NCBI RefSeq assembly: GCF_003946505.1
Contig: NZ_RHON01000011.1
Span: 1-50,877 of the forward strand
Length of the DNA stretch: 50,877 bases
Reading direction: 5' to 3'
Origin: Companilactobacillus mishanensis
Lineage (GTDB): Bacteria; Bacillota; Bacilli; Lactobacillales; Lactobacillaceae
Shown: one piece after another, positions 1 to 8,466 of the stretch
Layout of the letters: each line of letters starts with the position of its first letter
Numbering within the stretch: position 1 is the stretch's first letter
The notes under the pieces: generated by a model
Told to the model about the DNA's origin: nothing
Database searches by the model: none
What the model saw: the letters and a program-made list of their open reading frames with translations, nothing else
Position numbers and translations under genes: made by a program

Positions 1-117
1 ACCTGGAACAAGCCTATACCAGTTGACCAAAGCCAATGACAATTAGAGGTTATCATGTAGTGCCCAGTTATGATTACAAATGTTAGGAATACTTAGGTTA
101 TTTTCAAACCTAATATA
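1..117. other. left-edge intergenic DNA
   Basis: No gene is supported here. The only open frame is a short minus-strand one running into the structured element at 118-260; it has no ribosome site and encodes no recognisable protein. A small AT-rich hairpin (TTAGGTT/AACCTAA) lies around 93-113. Confidence 0.5.
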
Positions 118-260
118 CAGGCCTGGAACGTAGTGGAGCAACTTGGAGCTAATTGCACGAACCGCAATCATCTTCAAGCTTGCTCTTTTTCTAAATGTGC
201 TTTGCACATTAAGAAAAATGTCACTACTGAGGCCAAATCGATTTAATTTCTCCATCTAGA
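118..260 (-). repeat. structured intergenic element, copy 0 (3' part missing)
   Basis: Read on the minus strand this matches the other copies: TCTAGATGGAG flank, GGCCTCAG after the outer strand, hairpin P2 (186-218, about 14 of 15 pairs, AAA loop between ATGTGC and GCACAT), hairpin P3 (136-185, GAGCAA/TTGCTC closing pair) and CGTTCC (125-130). The tip of the outer stem survives as GGCCT (120-124) paired with AGGCC (230-234). The lower outer strand (235-253) has no complement in the next 120 bases, so this copy is truncated or its end lies beyond the window. Confidence 0.7.
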
Positions 261-350
261 TTTAATCAAATCACTCATTCTGTCGGGGAGATTATATATA
301 GAGCTTTGTTAGTTTGTTCGTATTAGACATATAACTTTGAATATATTTTT

Positions 351-383
351 AGACTGAGAGTATTTGCTCTTGGTCTTTTTTTT
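351..383 (+). terminator. rho-independent terminator, plus strand
   Basis: AGACTGAGAG (351-360) pairs with CTCTTGGTCT (367-376) using two G-U pairs that exist only in plus-strand RNA, followed by eight T. It would end a transcript from a plus-strand gene left of the window, read through element copy 0. Confidence 0.7.
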
Positions 384-392
384 GTGTTCCCA

Positions 393-431
393 AATAAAAA
401 ATTCTTCCAGTCCCAACGGACTAAAAGAATC
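393..431 (-). terminator. rho-independent terminator of the GH65 gene
   Basis: On the minus strand a 14-bp stem (418-431 with 400-413, three G-U pairs, CGTTGG-type loop) is followed by a U-rich tail (393-401). It lies about 310 bases past the GH65 stop, so element copy 1 (503-736) falls inside that gene's predicted 3' untranslated region. Confidence 0.65.
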
Positions 432-502
432 TTTAGAATATACTCAAACTGTATATTTCTGGTAGTCATAATATCCCAGAAAAATTAGTTATCTGGACTA
501 AC

Positions 503-736
503 TTAGATGCAGAAAGAGAAATGATTTGGGCTCAGCACTTAAATTGTTGTTAGTGTGCGAAGCACAGTTACAACAAGGCTAAGTTTCAAGACAGACGTAG
601 TCTGGCTCGAAATTATGCCAAGTGCGTTCCCTTCCTTGGTTGTTCGTTGGCGTAGCCAACATTTCAAAAGGTTGCGCACGCGCCACAGGCGACGTACGTT
701 CCTTAAAGTTAAATCAATTTCATTTCGGAATCGGCA
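503..736 (+). repeat. structured intergenic element, copy 1
   Basis: Flanks are TTAGATGCAG (503-512) and GGAATCGGCA (727-736). The outer stem is 512-527 with 711-726 (12 of 16 pairs, the weakest of the set). Hairpin P2 is 544-576 (TTGTTGT/ACAACAA base, TGTGC-GAA-GCACA tip); P3 is 577-619 (CAGAC-GTA-GTCTG tip). GGCTCAG is at 529-535. CGTTCC occurs twice (625-630 and 697-702), bracketing a 72-base module that also occurs in copy 2. The element ends six bases from the stop codon of the convergent GH65 gene. Confidence 0.8.
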
Positions 737-742
737 ATAAAA

Positions 743-3454
743 CTAATAACTAATAGTTTTCTCCTCGTCCCCTGTTAATGGGACTTGCTCGCCTTTAACT
801 ACAATCTGTGTGTCATGATCAGTAGCTACGGTAATTGAATCCTTCGAAACTGTGAAATAGTAGCGAATACCTTTAAACGTCAAATTAAACTTGATTGTTT
901 GCCATTGATCAGGGAAGTGTGGGTCAACTGAAATTTCGTCGCCTCTAAAATCGACTCCGGCAAAATCAGAAGTTACAACGTTAACTGTGGCACCCATAAC
1001 ACCTAAGTGGATACCTTCTGCTGTCGTTCCACCTTGGATATCGTAGTAATCACTTGTTAATGCTTGATAGAATAATTTCCATGATAGGTCGTAGTCATTA
1101 ACTTTCAAGGCTAACATTGAGTAAACAATTCTTGAAAGTGTTGAACCATGGGTGGTTCTTTGTAGATAGTAGTTTACGTTGTCTTTGATAAACTTCGTGC
1201 GGTCTTTGATTGGGTATCCCATGTCTTTGAGAATATCCATAAAGGTATCTTCTCTCAAATTATAGAGTGCCATCAATGAATCGGCTTGTTTTGCTAATTG
1301 ATATTCATCTGGTGAATCGCCTTCTGATTTGAGGATACGATCCATTCTTGAAATATCACCATATTGGCGTCTGTAATAGTCGAAATCAATATCCTTTAGT
1401 TTGAAGTAGCCTTCGAATTGTCCCAGAATATCGTCTTTATTGAACTCAAGTTTGAGATTCTTACGAATGCTTTCCATATCATCTAGGTCGTCTTCATTGA
1501 AGTCGGCTCGTTTAAGATTTTCGGAAATAACCTCATCGGGTTCCTTTTGCATCAAGTACTCAAGGCGTCCAAACAACCAGCTGGTCATGATGTTGGTATA
1601 GGCATTGTTCTTCAGTCCGCCTTCATCTGCACCAGGGTATCCTTCATGGAACTCATCGGGGCCCATAACGTTTGCTATTGTATATCGCTTAGTTTCAGGG
1701 TCATATTCTGACATACTGATCCAGAGCTTGGCGATATTCAACAACATTTCAAGTCCATATTCTTTCATGAACTCATCGTCGTTAGTCATGTTGTAGTAAT
1801 TCCAGATATTATAGGCGATTGCTAGAGAAACATGACGTTGTTTTCTGGAATTGTCAGGATCCCATTGATTTGTAATTGGGTTCAAGTGAGTAAGTTGTGA
1901 CTGTTCATCACCATACATACCACTTTGCCAAGGGTACATTGCACCTTTGTAGCCGTTAGCTTTAGCGTATTTCTTAGCAGCACCCAAACGATTATATCTG
2001 TACATCAATAGATACTTGGCAAGGTTAGGGAAGTGCATTGTGTAATAAGGAAGGATAAATAATTCGTCCCAGAAAATGTGTCCACGATAGGCTTCACCAT
2101 GAAGTCCACGGGCACCGATCGAAGCATCAAGGTCCTTGTTGACGTGCTGTTGTGCAGAAACAGTAGCGTGAAATTCATTCATCCGCAACAATTTTTGAGC
2201 CGTCACATCACCGACAACTTCAATATCTTCATTTCTCCAAATTTTTTGCCAGCATCTCATTGAGTTACTTACGGCATCAGCAAAATTCTTGTGATAGTCA
2301 TGTCCGTAAACTGCATCTTCCAAGTCGCCATCAGTCTCTAGTGAAGTGTACATGCTGACTGATTTTTCGACTGTGTATGAACGTCCTTCGACGACGTGGA
2401 ACTCAAGTGATTGGCTGATTCGTTCTTGGAATCTATTGGAGCTCAAAACAGCATCGTCAATGTCTGGGCATTGAATTTTGGATCCGACTGACATATTTAC
2501 TTTTGAATTCTTCGTATGTGCCATTAGAATTGCTCGGTCGCCGTCAACTAATGTTTTGTCGACAATAATATGTTTTCCATTAAATGAACGATAACGTTCA
2601 ACGTTCCAGTTTGTAACTGAACCGTCAATCTCGGAATAAATCTTCATTTGACCAGAGAAATTTAGTGGTTGAACGGTATATTGTAGTGAATAGTTGTGAT
2701 AGTTTTTCATATCGGCAACTTTTTTAGTGGTGACTTTGATTCGTTTTCCATTATGTAGTGAAACTAGCATTGTAATGGTAAGAACACCGGTCCGCATATC
2801 AAGTGAACGATAGACATTAGTGATCTCATCGGGAGCAAGTTTAAATACGTCACCATCATCAATACTGAAACTCATATATTGTGCGTTTGGCATATTAACT
2901 AAATCTTCATTTACAATATCGTGATTATTTATATTAGTTGTTAATTGGTCGAAAACTCCAGCAACGTAGGTACCAGGGTAGTTGTCGTCGTTGGCTTTTG
3001 CCTCAAGATAGGCACCACGTAAGCCAAAGTATCCATTACCAATTGTTTGCATAGATTCTTGTCCGTACTGACGTTTTCCAGAATATGATCCATAGTATTC
3101 CAAATGCCAACCAGCATGTTCTTCTTCAAGTGATGCAGCTTGTTTCAAACCAAGTCTAGCAACATCATGCACGCCGACAGTAGGGATGTGTAACAAGTTT
3201 TCCATTGTCAATCCCATATCGATCGGTTGATTGACACAACTTACGATGGTATCTCGAAGCTCTACATCGATTGGATTAAGAATAACGACCACGTCAAAGT
3301 AGCTTGGTATCTTAGACTTAAAGTTGTCCAAGTTTTCACCAAGTGTTTTGGCTGAGTTAATATTATAAACCTTGTCGATCGTAGACTTATCGTCTGAATC
3401 TTCGTACGAATATCTTATGTGTTTATCTGTAACAGTAAGATATAGTGGTTTCAT
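743..3454 (-). CDS. glycoside hydrolase family 65 disaccharide phosphorylase, probably acting on a PTS-imported sugar phosphate
   Basis: Phosphorolysis of an alpha-linked disaccharide to beta-glucose 1-phosphate plus a sugar. GH65 hallmarks are visible: YGQESMQTIGNGYFGLRG near residue 130, WDELF and GMYGDEQSQ in the (alpha/alpha)6 barrel, and GPDEFHEG near residue 600, whose Glu is the expected general acid. The segment after the first motif (YVAGVFDQ, NEDLVNMPN) looks more like trehalose-6-phosphate or kojibiose/nigerose phosphorylases than maltose phosphorylase; that is a judgement from memory. The PTS permease diverges 233 bases away, favouring a phosphorylated substrate. About 903 residues exceeds the usual 750-780 because roughly 115 N-terminal residues are extra. 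Start: ATG at 3454 with AGGTG six bases upstream, rather than the GTG at 3463 inside the ribosome site. No beta-phosphoglucomutase gene is adjacent. Confidence 0.85.
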   Translation of the reverse strand: MKPLYLTVTDKHIRYSYEDSDDKSTIDKVYNINSAKTLGENLDNFKSKIPSYFDVVVILNPIDVELRDTIVSCVNQPIDMGLTMENLLHIPTVGVHDVARLGLKQAASLEEEHAGWHLEYYGSYSGKRQYGQESMQTIGNGYFGLRGAYLEAKANDDNYPGTYVAGVFDQLTTNINNHDIVNEDLVNMPNAQYMSFSIDDGDVFKLAPDEITNVYRSLDMRTGVLTITMLVSLHNGKRIKVTTKKVADMKNYHNYSLQYTVQPLNFSGQMKIYSEIDGSVTNWNVERYRSFNGKHIIVDKTLVDGDRAILMAHTKNSKVNMSVGSKIQCPDIDDAVLSSNRFQERISQSLEFHVVEGRSYTVEKSVSMYTSLETDGDLEDAVYGHDYHKNFADAVSNSMRCWQKIWRNEDIEVVGDVTAQKLLRMNEFHATVSAQQHVNKDLDASIGARGLHGEAYRGHIFWDELFILPYYTMHFPNLAKYLLMYRYNRLGAAKKYAKANGYKGAMYPWQSGMYGDEQSQLTHLNPITNQWDPDNSRKQRHVSLAIAYNIWNYYNMTNDDEFMKEYGLEMLLNIAKLWISMSEYDPETKRYTIANVMGPDEFHEGYPGADEGGLKNNAYTNIMTSWLFGRLEYLMQKEPDEVISENLKRADFNEDDLDDMESIRKNLKLEFNKDDILGQFEGYFKLKDIDFDYYRRQYGDISRMDRILKSEGDSPDEYQLAKQADSLMALYNLREDTFMDILKDMGYPIKDRTKFIKDNVNYYLQRTTHGSTLSRIVYSMLALKVNDYDLSWKLFYQALTSDYYDIQGGTTAEGIHLGVMGATVNVVTSDFAGVDFRGDEISVDPHFPDQWQTIKFNLTFKGIRYYFTVSKDSITVATDHDTQIVVKGEQVPLTGDEEKTISY

Positions 3455-3638
3455 AATTTTCACCTCTCCCTTTAAGTCTAAAGTTTAAACTACTAATTAT
3501 CAATTTTGTTACTAATGTTTCCAAAAATATTTTTATAAAAATGGTATTTTTTAATAATAAAAATATTAGTCTAATTTTTAAAAGAATTTATTGTTTATTT
3601 TGGAGCCAATATAATTTGAATTATTATAAAATTATAAA

Positions 3639-3652
3639 TGTAAGCGATACAA
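3639..3652 (+). promoter_or_regulatory. possible cre (CcpA) site
   Basis: TGTAAGCGATACAA lies in the divergent GH65/PTS interval, about 36 bases before the PTS start. It fits the loose cre consensus with one or two mismatches. CcpA control of both genes is inference. Confidence 0.4.
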
Positions 3653-3687
3653 TATATTTGAGATGACATAGATTGTGGGGTGTTTTT

Positions 3688-5670
3688 ATGAAGAATGAAG
3701 AGACATTGCTTTCACCTGCCAGTGGTAAAGTCATTAACATTACTGACGTCAATGATCCAATGTTTTCCGAAAAAGATATGGGTGACGGGTTTGGCGTTAT
3801 TCCTGACGATACTGAGATACAAGCACCGATTTCAGGTAAAATAATGCTCGTAGCCCCAACTAAACATGCTATCGGTATTGCAGCAGATGATGGACTGGAA
3901 GTTTTGGTTCACTTAGGTGTCGATACTGTTGAGCTGAAAGGTGAACCTTTCGAAGTATTTGTTTCTGAAGGAGACGCTGTTAACGCTGGACAAAAGATTG
4001 CGACAATGAACATCGATAAAATCAAAGCAGCCGGTAAGAAGACAGATATTATCGTTGCAATCACTAACACAGCTAAAATGGTCAAAGAGGTTGTTCCAAA
4101 GGTCGGAGACATCAAAGTTGGTGAAGAAGCTGCAACAGTTGGCTTATTAGCTGAAGGAGAGACATCAGCTGCGCCTCAAAAAGCTGGAAAAGTCGACTTC
4201 GACGCTTTAGCAAAAGATATTGTTAAAAATATCGGTGGTGCGGAAAATGTTGACAGCGTGATCCACTGTATTACACGTGTTCGTTTCTATTTAAAAGATG
4301 AGAAGAAAGCGAACGACGACGTTATCAAGAATTTGAACGGAGTCTTAGATGTAGCTAAAGCAGGAGGCCAATATCAAGTTGTTATTGGACCAAAGGTTGA
4401 AGAAGTCTTTGATGCTGTCGTTAAAGTCTTAGGACCCGGATTTGGTGGCGAAGGAGATGCACCCGCAGCTCCTAAGCGTAAAGCACCAAAGGGATTTCTA
4501 CCAAAGACAAAATTCTACTTTAGTTCATTGATCGGTGTTATTACCGCAAGTATGATGCCAGTTATCGGATTACTTGCTGCCGCAGGTATTTTGAAAGGTT
4601 TAGTTTCACTTTGTGTGTCATTCAAATGGTTATCAGCAACAAGCGATACTTATATGATCATTAATGCAATGGGTGACTCAGTCTTCTACTTCTTGCCGAT
4701 CCTGGTAGGATTCACAGCGGCACGACGGCTGGGAGCAAACCAGATCATCGTTGCTGTTGTCGGTGGTGTTTTAGCATATCCTACACTAGTTCAATTAGCT
4801 ACAAAAACAGCAAGTAGTGCCATGACAATCAACGCAAACTTCTTTGGAATTCCTATCCATGTAGCAAACTACACATATTCGATTTTCCCAATGATTGCCG
4901 CCGCATGGCTAGCATCAGAAATCGAACCTTGGTTAAAGAAACATATTTCAGCTTCAGTTAGAATGATCGTAAGTCCATTGATTGAAGTATTCGTAGTTAG
5001 TGCAGTTATTTTGATCATCGTTGGACCAGTTATCACATTCTTGAGTTCCATGTTAGCAAGTGGAATCGTAGCTTTGCTCAAATTCAGTCCCGCACTATCA
5101 GGATTGATAATCGGTGGCTTCTACCAATGTCTAGTAATCTTCGGATTACACTGGGCAGTTATCCCGGTCGTTGCCAACCAAATCGCTACAACCGGACACA
5201 GTGCATTGAACGCCATCGTTTCAGCAACAATGGTCGCACAAGGTGCCGCAGTTATGGCAGTATTCTTCAAAACAAAGAAAAACGTAGCAATCAAACAAAT
5301 CGCTGGTGCTGCAACACTTTCAGCCTTCGCTGGAATTACAGAACCTGCAATGTATGGTATTAACTTGAAATACGGAAGAGTATTCTGGACAGCCAACATA
5401 GGTGGTGCCTTCGGAGGATTACTAACAGGATTGTTCCACGTAGATATGTGGGGATTCGCCGGATCATTGATCGGATTAGCATCATTCATCAATCCAAAAG
5501 GAATCGACTCCAGCTTCACAGGATACCTAATAGCAACAGCCGCAGCTTTAATTGTAGGATTCGTAGCAACATACTTCTTCGGATTCAAAGAATCTGACTT
5601 AGACGAAAAGATTCACACAGTAGAAAAAGTTAGATTAGGAAGCCGTGAACCAGCAGTTAAAGACGCATAA
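3688..5670 (+). CDS. PTS sugar transporter, fused EIIA-EIIB-EIIC (glucose/beta-glucoside/trehalose superfamily)
   Basis: Membrane permease that imports and phosphorylates a sugar using HPr-phosphate. The domain order is A-B-C: a Crr-like EIIA at about residues 10-150 with active His75 (LVHLGVDTV), an EIIB at 175-255 with phospho-Cys194 (HCITRVRF), and a hydrophobic EIIC from about 275 carrying GITEPAMYG. Start: ATG at 3688 after GTGGGGTG; a TTG at 3673 in frame lies before that site. All three domains look intact. Divergence from the GH65 phosphorylase suggests import of trehalose, maltose or a related disaccharide as its 6-phosphate. The specific sugar cannot be read from sequence alone. Confidence 0.9.
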   Translation: MKNEETLLSPASGKVINITDVNDPMFSEKDMGDGFGVIPDDTEIQAPISGKIMLVAPTKHAIGIAADDGLEVLVHLGVDTVELKGEPFEVFVSEGDAVNAGQKIATMNIDKIKAAGKKTDIIVAITNTAKMVKEVVPKVGDIKVGEEAATVGLLAEGETSAAPQKAGKVDFDALAKDIVKNIGGAENVDSVIHCITRVRFYLKDEKKANDDVIKNLNGVLDVAKAGGQYQVVIGPKVEEVFDAVVKVLGPGFGGEGDAPAAPKRKAPKGFLPKTKFYFSSLIGVITASMMPVIGLLAAAGILKGLVSLCVSFKWLSATSDTYMIINAMGDSVFYFLPILVGFTAARRLGANQIIVAVVGGVLAYPTLVQLATKTASSAMTINANFFGIPIHVANYTYSIFPMIAAAWLASEIEPWLKKHISASVRMIVSPLIEVFVVSAVILIIVGPVITFLSSMLASGIVALLKFSPALSGLIIGGFYQCLVIFGLHWAVIPVVANQIATTGHSALNAIVSATMVAQGAAVMAVFFKTKKNVAIKQIAGAATLSAFAGITEPAMYGINLKYGRVFWTANIGGAFGGLLTGLFHVDMWGFAGSLIGLASFINPKGIDSSFTGYLIATAAALIVGFVATYFFGFKESDLDEKIHTVEKVRLGSREPAVKDA

Positions 5671-5681
5671 ACTAAATTACG

Positions 5682-5713
5682 AAAAAACCGTGAAATTAAT
5701 CACGGTTTTTTTT
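5682..5713 (+). terminator. terminator of the PTS gene, bidirectional
   Basis: ACCGTGA pairs with TCACGGT around a six-base loop, with an A-run before and T8 after, so it can work in both directions (PTS on plus; flavodoxin readthrough on minus). Confidence 0.85.
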
Positions 5714-5871
5714 CGTCTAAAATTATTTTTATTTATAGCTGATATTTCAAATTATCGTCCTGAATAATCTTGGAATGATAAGCGTATGTTCTGCCAACAA
5801 ACGCAGGTGAAAATACATATCCCCTATAAAATATGTTTCGGTTAAACACAAACCCATAAGAATATGACTAT

Positions 5872-6110
5872 CTAGATGTAGAAAGCCAATTGATTCCGGC
5901 TCAGTGTTGAGATTTCAGTTAGCGTGCGAAGCACGCTTCGTGAAAGAGCAAGCTTTAAGATGATTGCGGTTCATGCAATTAGCTTAAAGTTGCTCCAACA
6001 CGTTCCCTTCCTTGGTTGTTCGTTGGCGTAGCCAATATTTCAAACTGTTGCGCACGCGCCGAAGGCGACGTACGTTCCTCTGATGAATCAATTGGCTTTC
6101 GGAATCGGCA
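5872..6110 (+). repeat. structured intergenic element, copy 2
   Basis: Best-preserved copy. TCTAGATGTAG and GGAATCGGCA (6101-6110) flank a perfect 16-bp outer stem, GAAAGCCAATTGATTC (5881-5896) with 6085-6100. CGGCTCAG is at 5897-5904. P2 is 5913-5945 (AGCGTGC-GAA-GCACGCT tip); P3 is 5946-5995 (GAGCAA/TTGCTC, CTTTAAG/CTTAAAG, ATTGC/GCAAT). CGTTCC at 6001 and 6073 bracket a 72-base module with hairpins GTTGGC-GTA-GCCAAT and GCGCC-GAA-GGCG. It ends 12 bases from the stop of the convergent flavodoxin gene. The rest of 5714-5871 shows nothing recognisable. Confidence 0.85.
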
Positions 6111-6122
6111 TCCAACCACAAT

Positions 6123-6566
6123 CTACTTCAGAAAATCATCAATATCAGAAAAACTATTAGCCGTAAATCCATCTCTTAAAACCTCAGAATCACACATTTT
6201 TTTCAAATAAGATGTGCTGTCGGCAATAGTACTTGATACACTAGTAACAAAAGGTACTAAATTTTTCCCAGTCAAATCGAATTGATCAAAGAAAGAATGC
6301 ACAATCATAGGTGGCTGTTGATACCAAGTGGGGAAGCCAAGATAAACAGTGTCGTATTCAGATAGATCCAATGAAGTTGCAATCTCAGGATGTTCATCAT
6401 CGCTGATCTGCTTTTCGGCTACTTTGACTAAAGTGTCGTAGTCCTCTGGATAATCCATCTTGGTTTTTAATTCAACTAAATCAGCACCAAGTTTTTTTGA
6501 AATGTATTCGGCAGCTTTTTTAGTGTTTCCTGAACGAGAAAAATATAAAACGATATTATTTGCCAT
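6123..6566 (-). CDS. flavodoxin family protein
   Basis: Small FMN-binding electron carrier or reductase of 147 residues. The N-terminal phosphate-binding loop YFSRSGNTKKAAE follows the first beta strand (NIVLYF), and FPTWYQQPP near residue 80 corresponds to the flavin-contacting loop of the flavodoxin-like (Flavodoxin_4) group. AAGAGGTA precedes the ATG. It stands alone; its 3' end abuts element copy 2. The redox partner is unknown. Confidence 0.85.
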   Translation of the reverse strand: MANNIVLYFSRSGNTKKAAEYISKKLGADLVELKTKMDYPEDYDTLVKVAEKQISDDEHPEIATSLDLSEYDTVYLGFPTWYQQPPMIVHSFFDQFDLTGKNLVPFVTSVSSTIADSTSYLKKMCDSEVLRDGFTANSFSDIDDFLK

Positions 6567-6725
6567 TTTCAGTACCTCTTTTTAAATTGATATATTCATG
6601 ATAACTTATCTCTTCTATAATAATAGATAGTATTTTTGAAATAATTGAAAAACAGCTTGCATTAAAGTCGACTGGAAGGCTTATATTAGTATCATAATTT
6701 TAAATCAATAAGTGAAGTGAACAAA

Positions 6726-7433
6726 ATGGAAGAAACTACATATTATTCAGCAATGAAAAAAGATGAGTTAGCCATTCCCTGGACTAGTGATGAAGGACAA
6801 GTCTTGGATATAATCAAACAAGATGGAAATGCTCTGTTGATGAGCATGACCGGAAAAGAAAATGAATCATCTTCCAAATGGGTCGAGCATGGCATGATCC
6901 AGACATATACGCAGGAATCCTTGGATGAATACATCGATACACAGTCAGATAGTAATTTTTATCTGGACAATGCCTTTACATTGATGGATTCGCTAGATAA
7001 GAAGAGTAATAATGCCAAAGCACCTTACGTCAGTGCAATTTATCTGGCATCGGCCCTGGCACAAAAAATGAAGCTTCCATATAAGATGACCTGGGTGCTG
7101 TATATCGCTGCAGCTTATGGAGTCGGTTTTCTTCCAAAAATATCCGTCAATGAATTCGAGATCCAGAATTGGGACCAGATGGATTACGCCTTTATAGACA
7201 AGCTGGCCGAAGAAACACACGATGCACCCGTTTATGATAAAAATAAGGTTACGGTCATATTTAGACCAGATGGTAATCAATTTTATTTCAGAACATCTCA
7301 GGCGTTCCAAGATATTATGGAATTGTTGAAATTGAATTCTAGCGGTTTTGAGTTCGGTACCTTACAGATCAAACACTCTTATGAGTTGATTCATATGGCA
7401 TTTGAACTTTCCAAATTCTATCCCAAAGAATAA
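6726..7433 (+). CDS. uncharacterised protein
   Basis: I do not recognise this 235-residue protein. It has no signal peptide and looks cytosolic apart from a moderately hydrophobic stretch near residues 115-140 (MTWVLYIAAAYGVGFLP). It is rich in Asp, Glu and Lys, as expected of a soluble globular protein. ATG at 6726 is chosen over GTG at 6717 because the purine-rich AAGTGAAGTG sits before it; the ribosome site is weak either way. It is a single-gene unit with its own terminator at 7449-7488. Confidence 0.75.
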   Translation: MEETTYYSAMKKDELAIPWTSDEGQVLDIIKQDGNALLMSMTGKENESSSKWVEHGMIQTYTQESLDEYIDTQSDSNFYLDNAFTLMDSLDKKSNNAKAPYVSAIYLASALAQKMKLPYKMTWVLYIAAAYGVGFLPKISVNEFEIQNWDQMDYAFIDKLAEETHDAPVYDKNKVTVIFRPDGNQFYFRTSQAFQDIMELLKLNSSGFEFGTLQIKHSYELIHMAFELSKFYPKE

Positions 7434-7448
7434 TTGCATATTAATATA

Positions 7449-7488
7449 GAAGAAACGTGTCAAAATAAGACTCGTTTCTTATTTTTTT
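7449..7488 (+). terminator. terminator
   Basis: AAGAAACG-T-GTC pairs with GAC-TCGTTTCTT, then ATTTTTTT. Confidence 0.8.
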
Positions 7489-7682
7489 GCAAAAAATTGG
7501 TCAAGATTATGATTTTTTGTAAAACTTCTGTAAAAAAAGTCGCTCAAATTTCGTTATTTTAGTATTATTTCCTAATTTCAGGATAAAACAGAAAAAATCC
7601 AAAAAAGATTCAATTTTTTTAGAATTTTCGAACACACCATAAAACATACTCGCAGTAGTAATTAATTTTTCAATATTTCAAT

Positions 7683-7761
7683 CATGTTACCAAGGTTACA
7701 TAAAATTCGTTGATTGTAACTTTCGCGCGGTGGTTATGTAACATAAACCTGTTAGTATACT
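7683..7761 (+). promoter_or_regulatory. promoter region of the LysM-3D gene with repeated TGTWAC half-sites
   Basis: A likely -10 TATACT (7756-7761) lies 54 bases before the gene. Upstream are an imperfect palindrome ATGTTACC-AA-GGTTACAT (7684-7701), TGTAAC (7715-7720) and the palindrome TTATGTAACATAA (7734-7746). These resemble WalR half-sites (TGTWAH), but none shows the canonical five-base spacing between direct repeats. The remaining gap DNA from 7489 is AT-rich without recognisable features. Confidence 0.35.
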
Positions 7762-7814
7762 TCTCGTAGCTTAAAGAGCTAAACAATTCTAAAGAGTAAG
7801 GATGTATATATTTC

Positions 7815-8414
7815 ATGAAAAAAGTATTATCAATCGCTTTCGTAAGTGCCATCGCATTAACAGCTTTCGGAGTAAACACAAGTAACTCAGAGGCCGCTAC
7901 TACAAAAGATAGCAATCACGTATCAGTTGTAGCCGGTGATACTTATAAGAGTATCGCTGCCAAAAATAACGTTTCAATTTCAGACCTAGAACAAGCAAAC
8001 GGTCGTGAAGTTGGCGGATTCGACATTATCTACCCAGGTGAAACTATCACATTACCTACAAATAATGCCGTACAACAAAATGTACAAACAACATCAACTG
8101 CTACCACACAAAGTGCCGCAACTCCAGCATCTACTGGTACAACAACATCAAAAGGAACATTCAAAGTAAGTTTCTATGATCCAGCCGTTTTAGGTTCAGG
8201 CATGGGTTATAGCGGTGTTGCCGCAAACCTATCAGTTTTCCCTAAGGGAACACAATTGAAGATTACATTGTCAAATGGACAAGTAATGTACAGAACAGTT
8301 AACGATACAGGAACATTCGCATACAGCAACTCACAACAATTAGACGTTGCTATGCCAAGTAGCAGTATCCCTTCATACGGTGTTACATCAGCATCCGTTG
8401 AAGTAATGGGATAA
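7815..8414 (+). CDS. secreted LysM and 3D-domain cell-wall protein
   Basis: Predicted secreted peptidoglycan-binding and probably peptidoglycan-cleaving protein of 199 residues. A signal peptide (about 1-28, ending near SEAA) is followed by one LysM module (about 36-82, VVAGDTYKSIAAKNNVS), a Thr/Ala/Ser-rich linker (83-115) and a C-terminal double-psi barrel of the 3D type. Aspartates are present in FYDPA, NDTG and LDVAMP. Architecture matches YocH-like proteins, often under the WalRK cell-wall stress system. The ribosome site AAGGAT lies about 13 bases from the ATG, rather far. It is monocistronic. Confidence 0.85.
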   Translation: MKKVLSIAFVSAIALTAFGVNTSNSEAATTKDSNHVSVVAGDTYKSIAAKNNVSISDLEQANGREVGGFDIIYPGETITLPTNNAVQQNVQTTSTATTQSAATPASTGTTTSKGTFKVSFYDPAVLGSGMGYSGVAANLSVFPKGTQLKITLSNGQVMYRTVNDTGTFAYSNSQQLDVAMPSSSIPSYGVTSASVEVMG

Positions 8415-8426
8415 TAAAATTTGAAA

Positions 8427-8456
8427 AAAAACACGACAGAAATGTCGTGTTTTTTG
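8427..8456 (+). terminator. bidirectional terminator between convergent genes
   Basis: AAAACACGAC pairs with GTCGTGTTTT with A-run and T-run on the two sides; serves the LysM-3D gene and the antiporter. Confidence 0.85.
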
Positions 8457-8466
8457 TTGTGGTGAA

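Noticed and set aside
43..255. 70-codon minus-strand open frame
   Set aside because: It lies in the structured element; homologous copies do not keep the frame and no ribosome site precedes it.
555..740. 61-codon plus-strand open frame
   Set aside because: It covers element copy 1 and has no ribosome site; the composition is that of the hairpins, not a protein.
5121..5588. 155-codon minus-strand frame opposite the EIIC region
   Set aside because: Shadow of a hydrophobic, codon-biased gene; the plus-strand frame carries the conserved PTS motifs.
6016..6210. 64-codon plus-strand open frame
   Set aside because: It spans element copy 2 and the antisense of the flavodoxin 3' end; no ribosome site.
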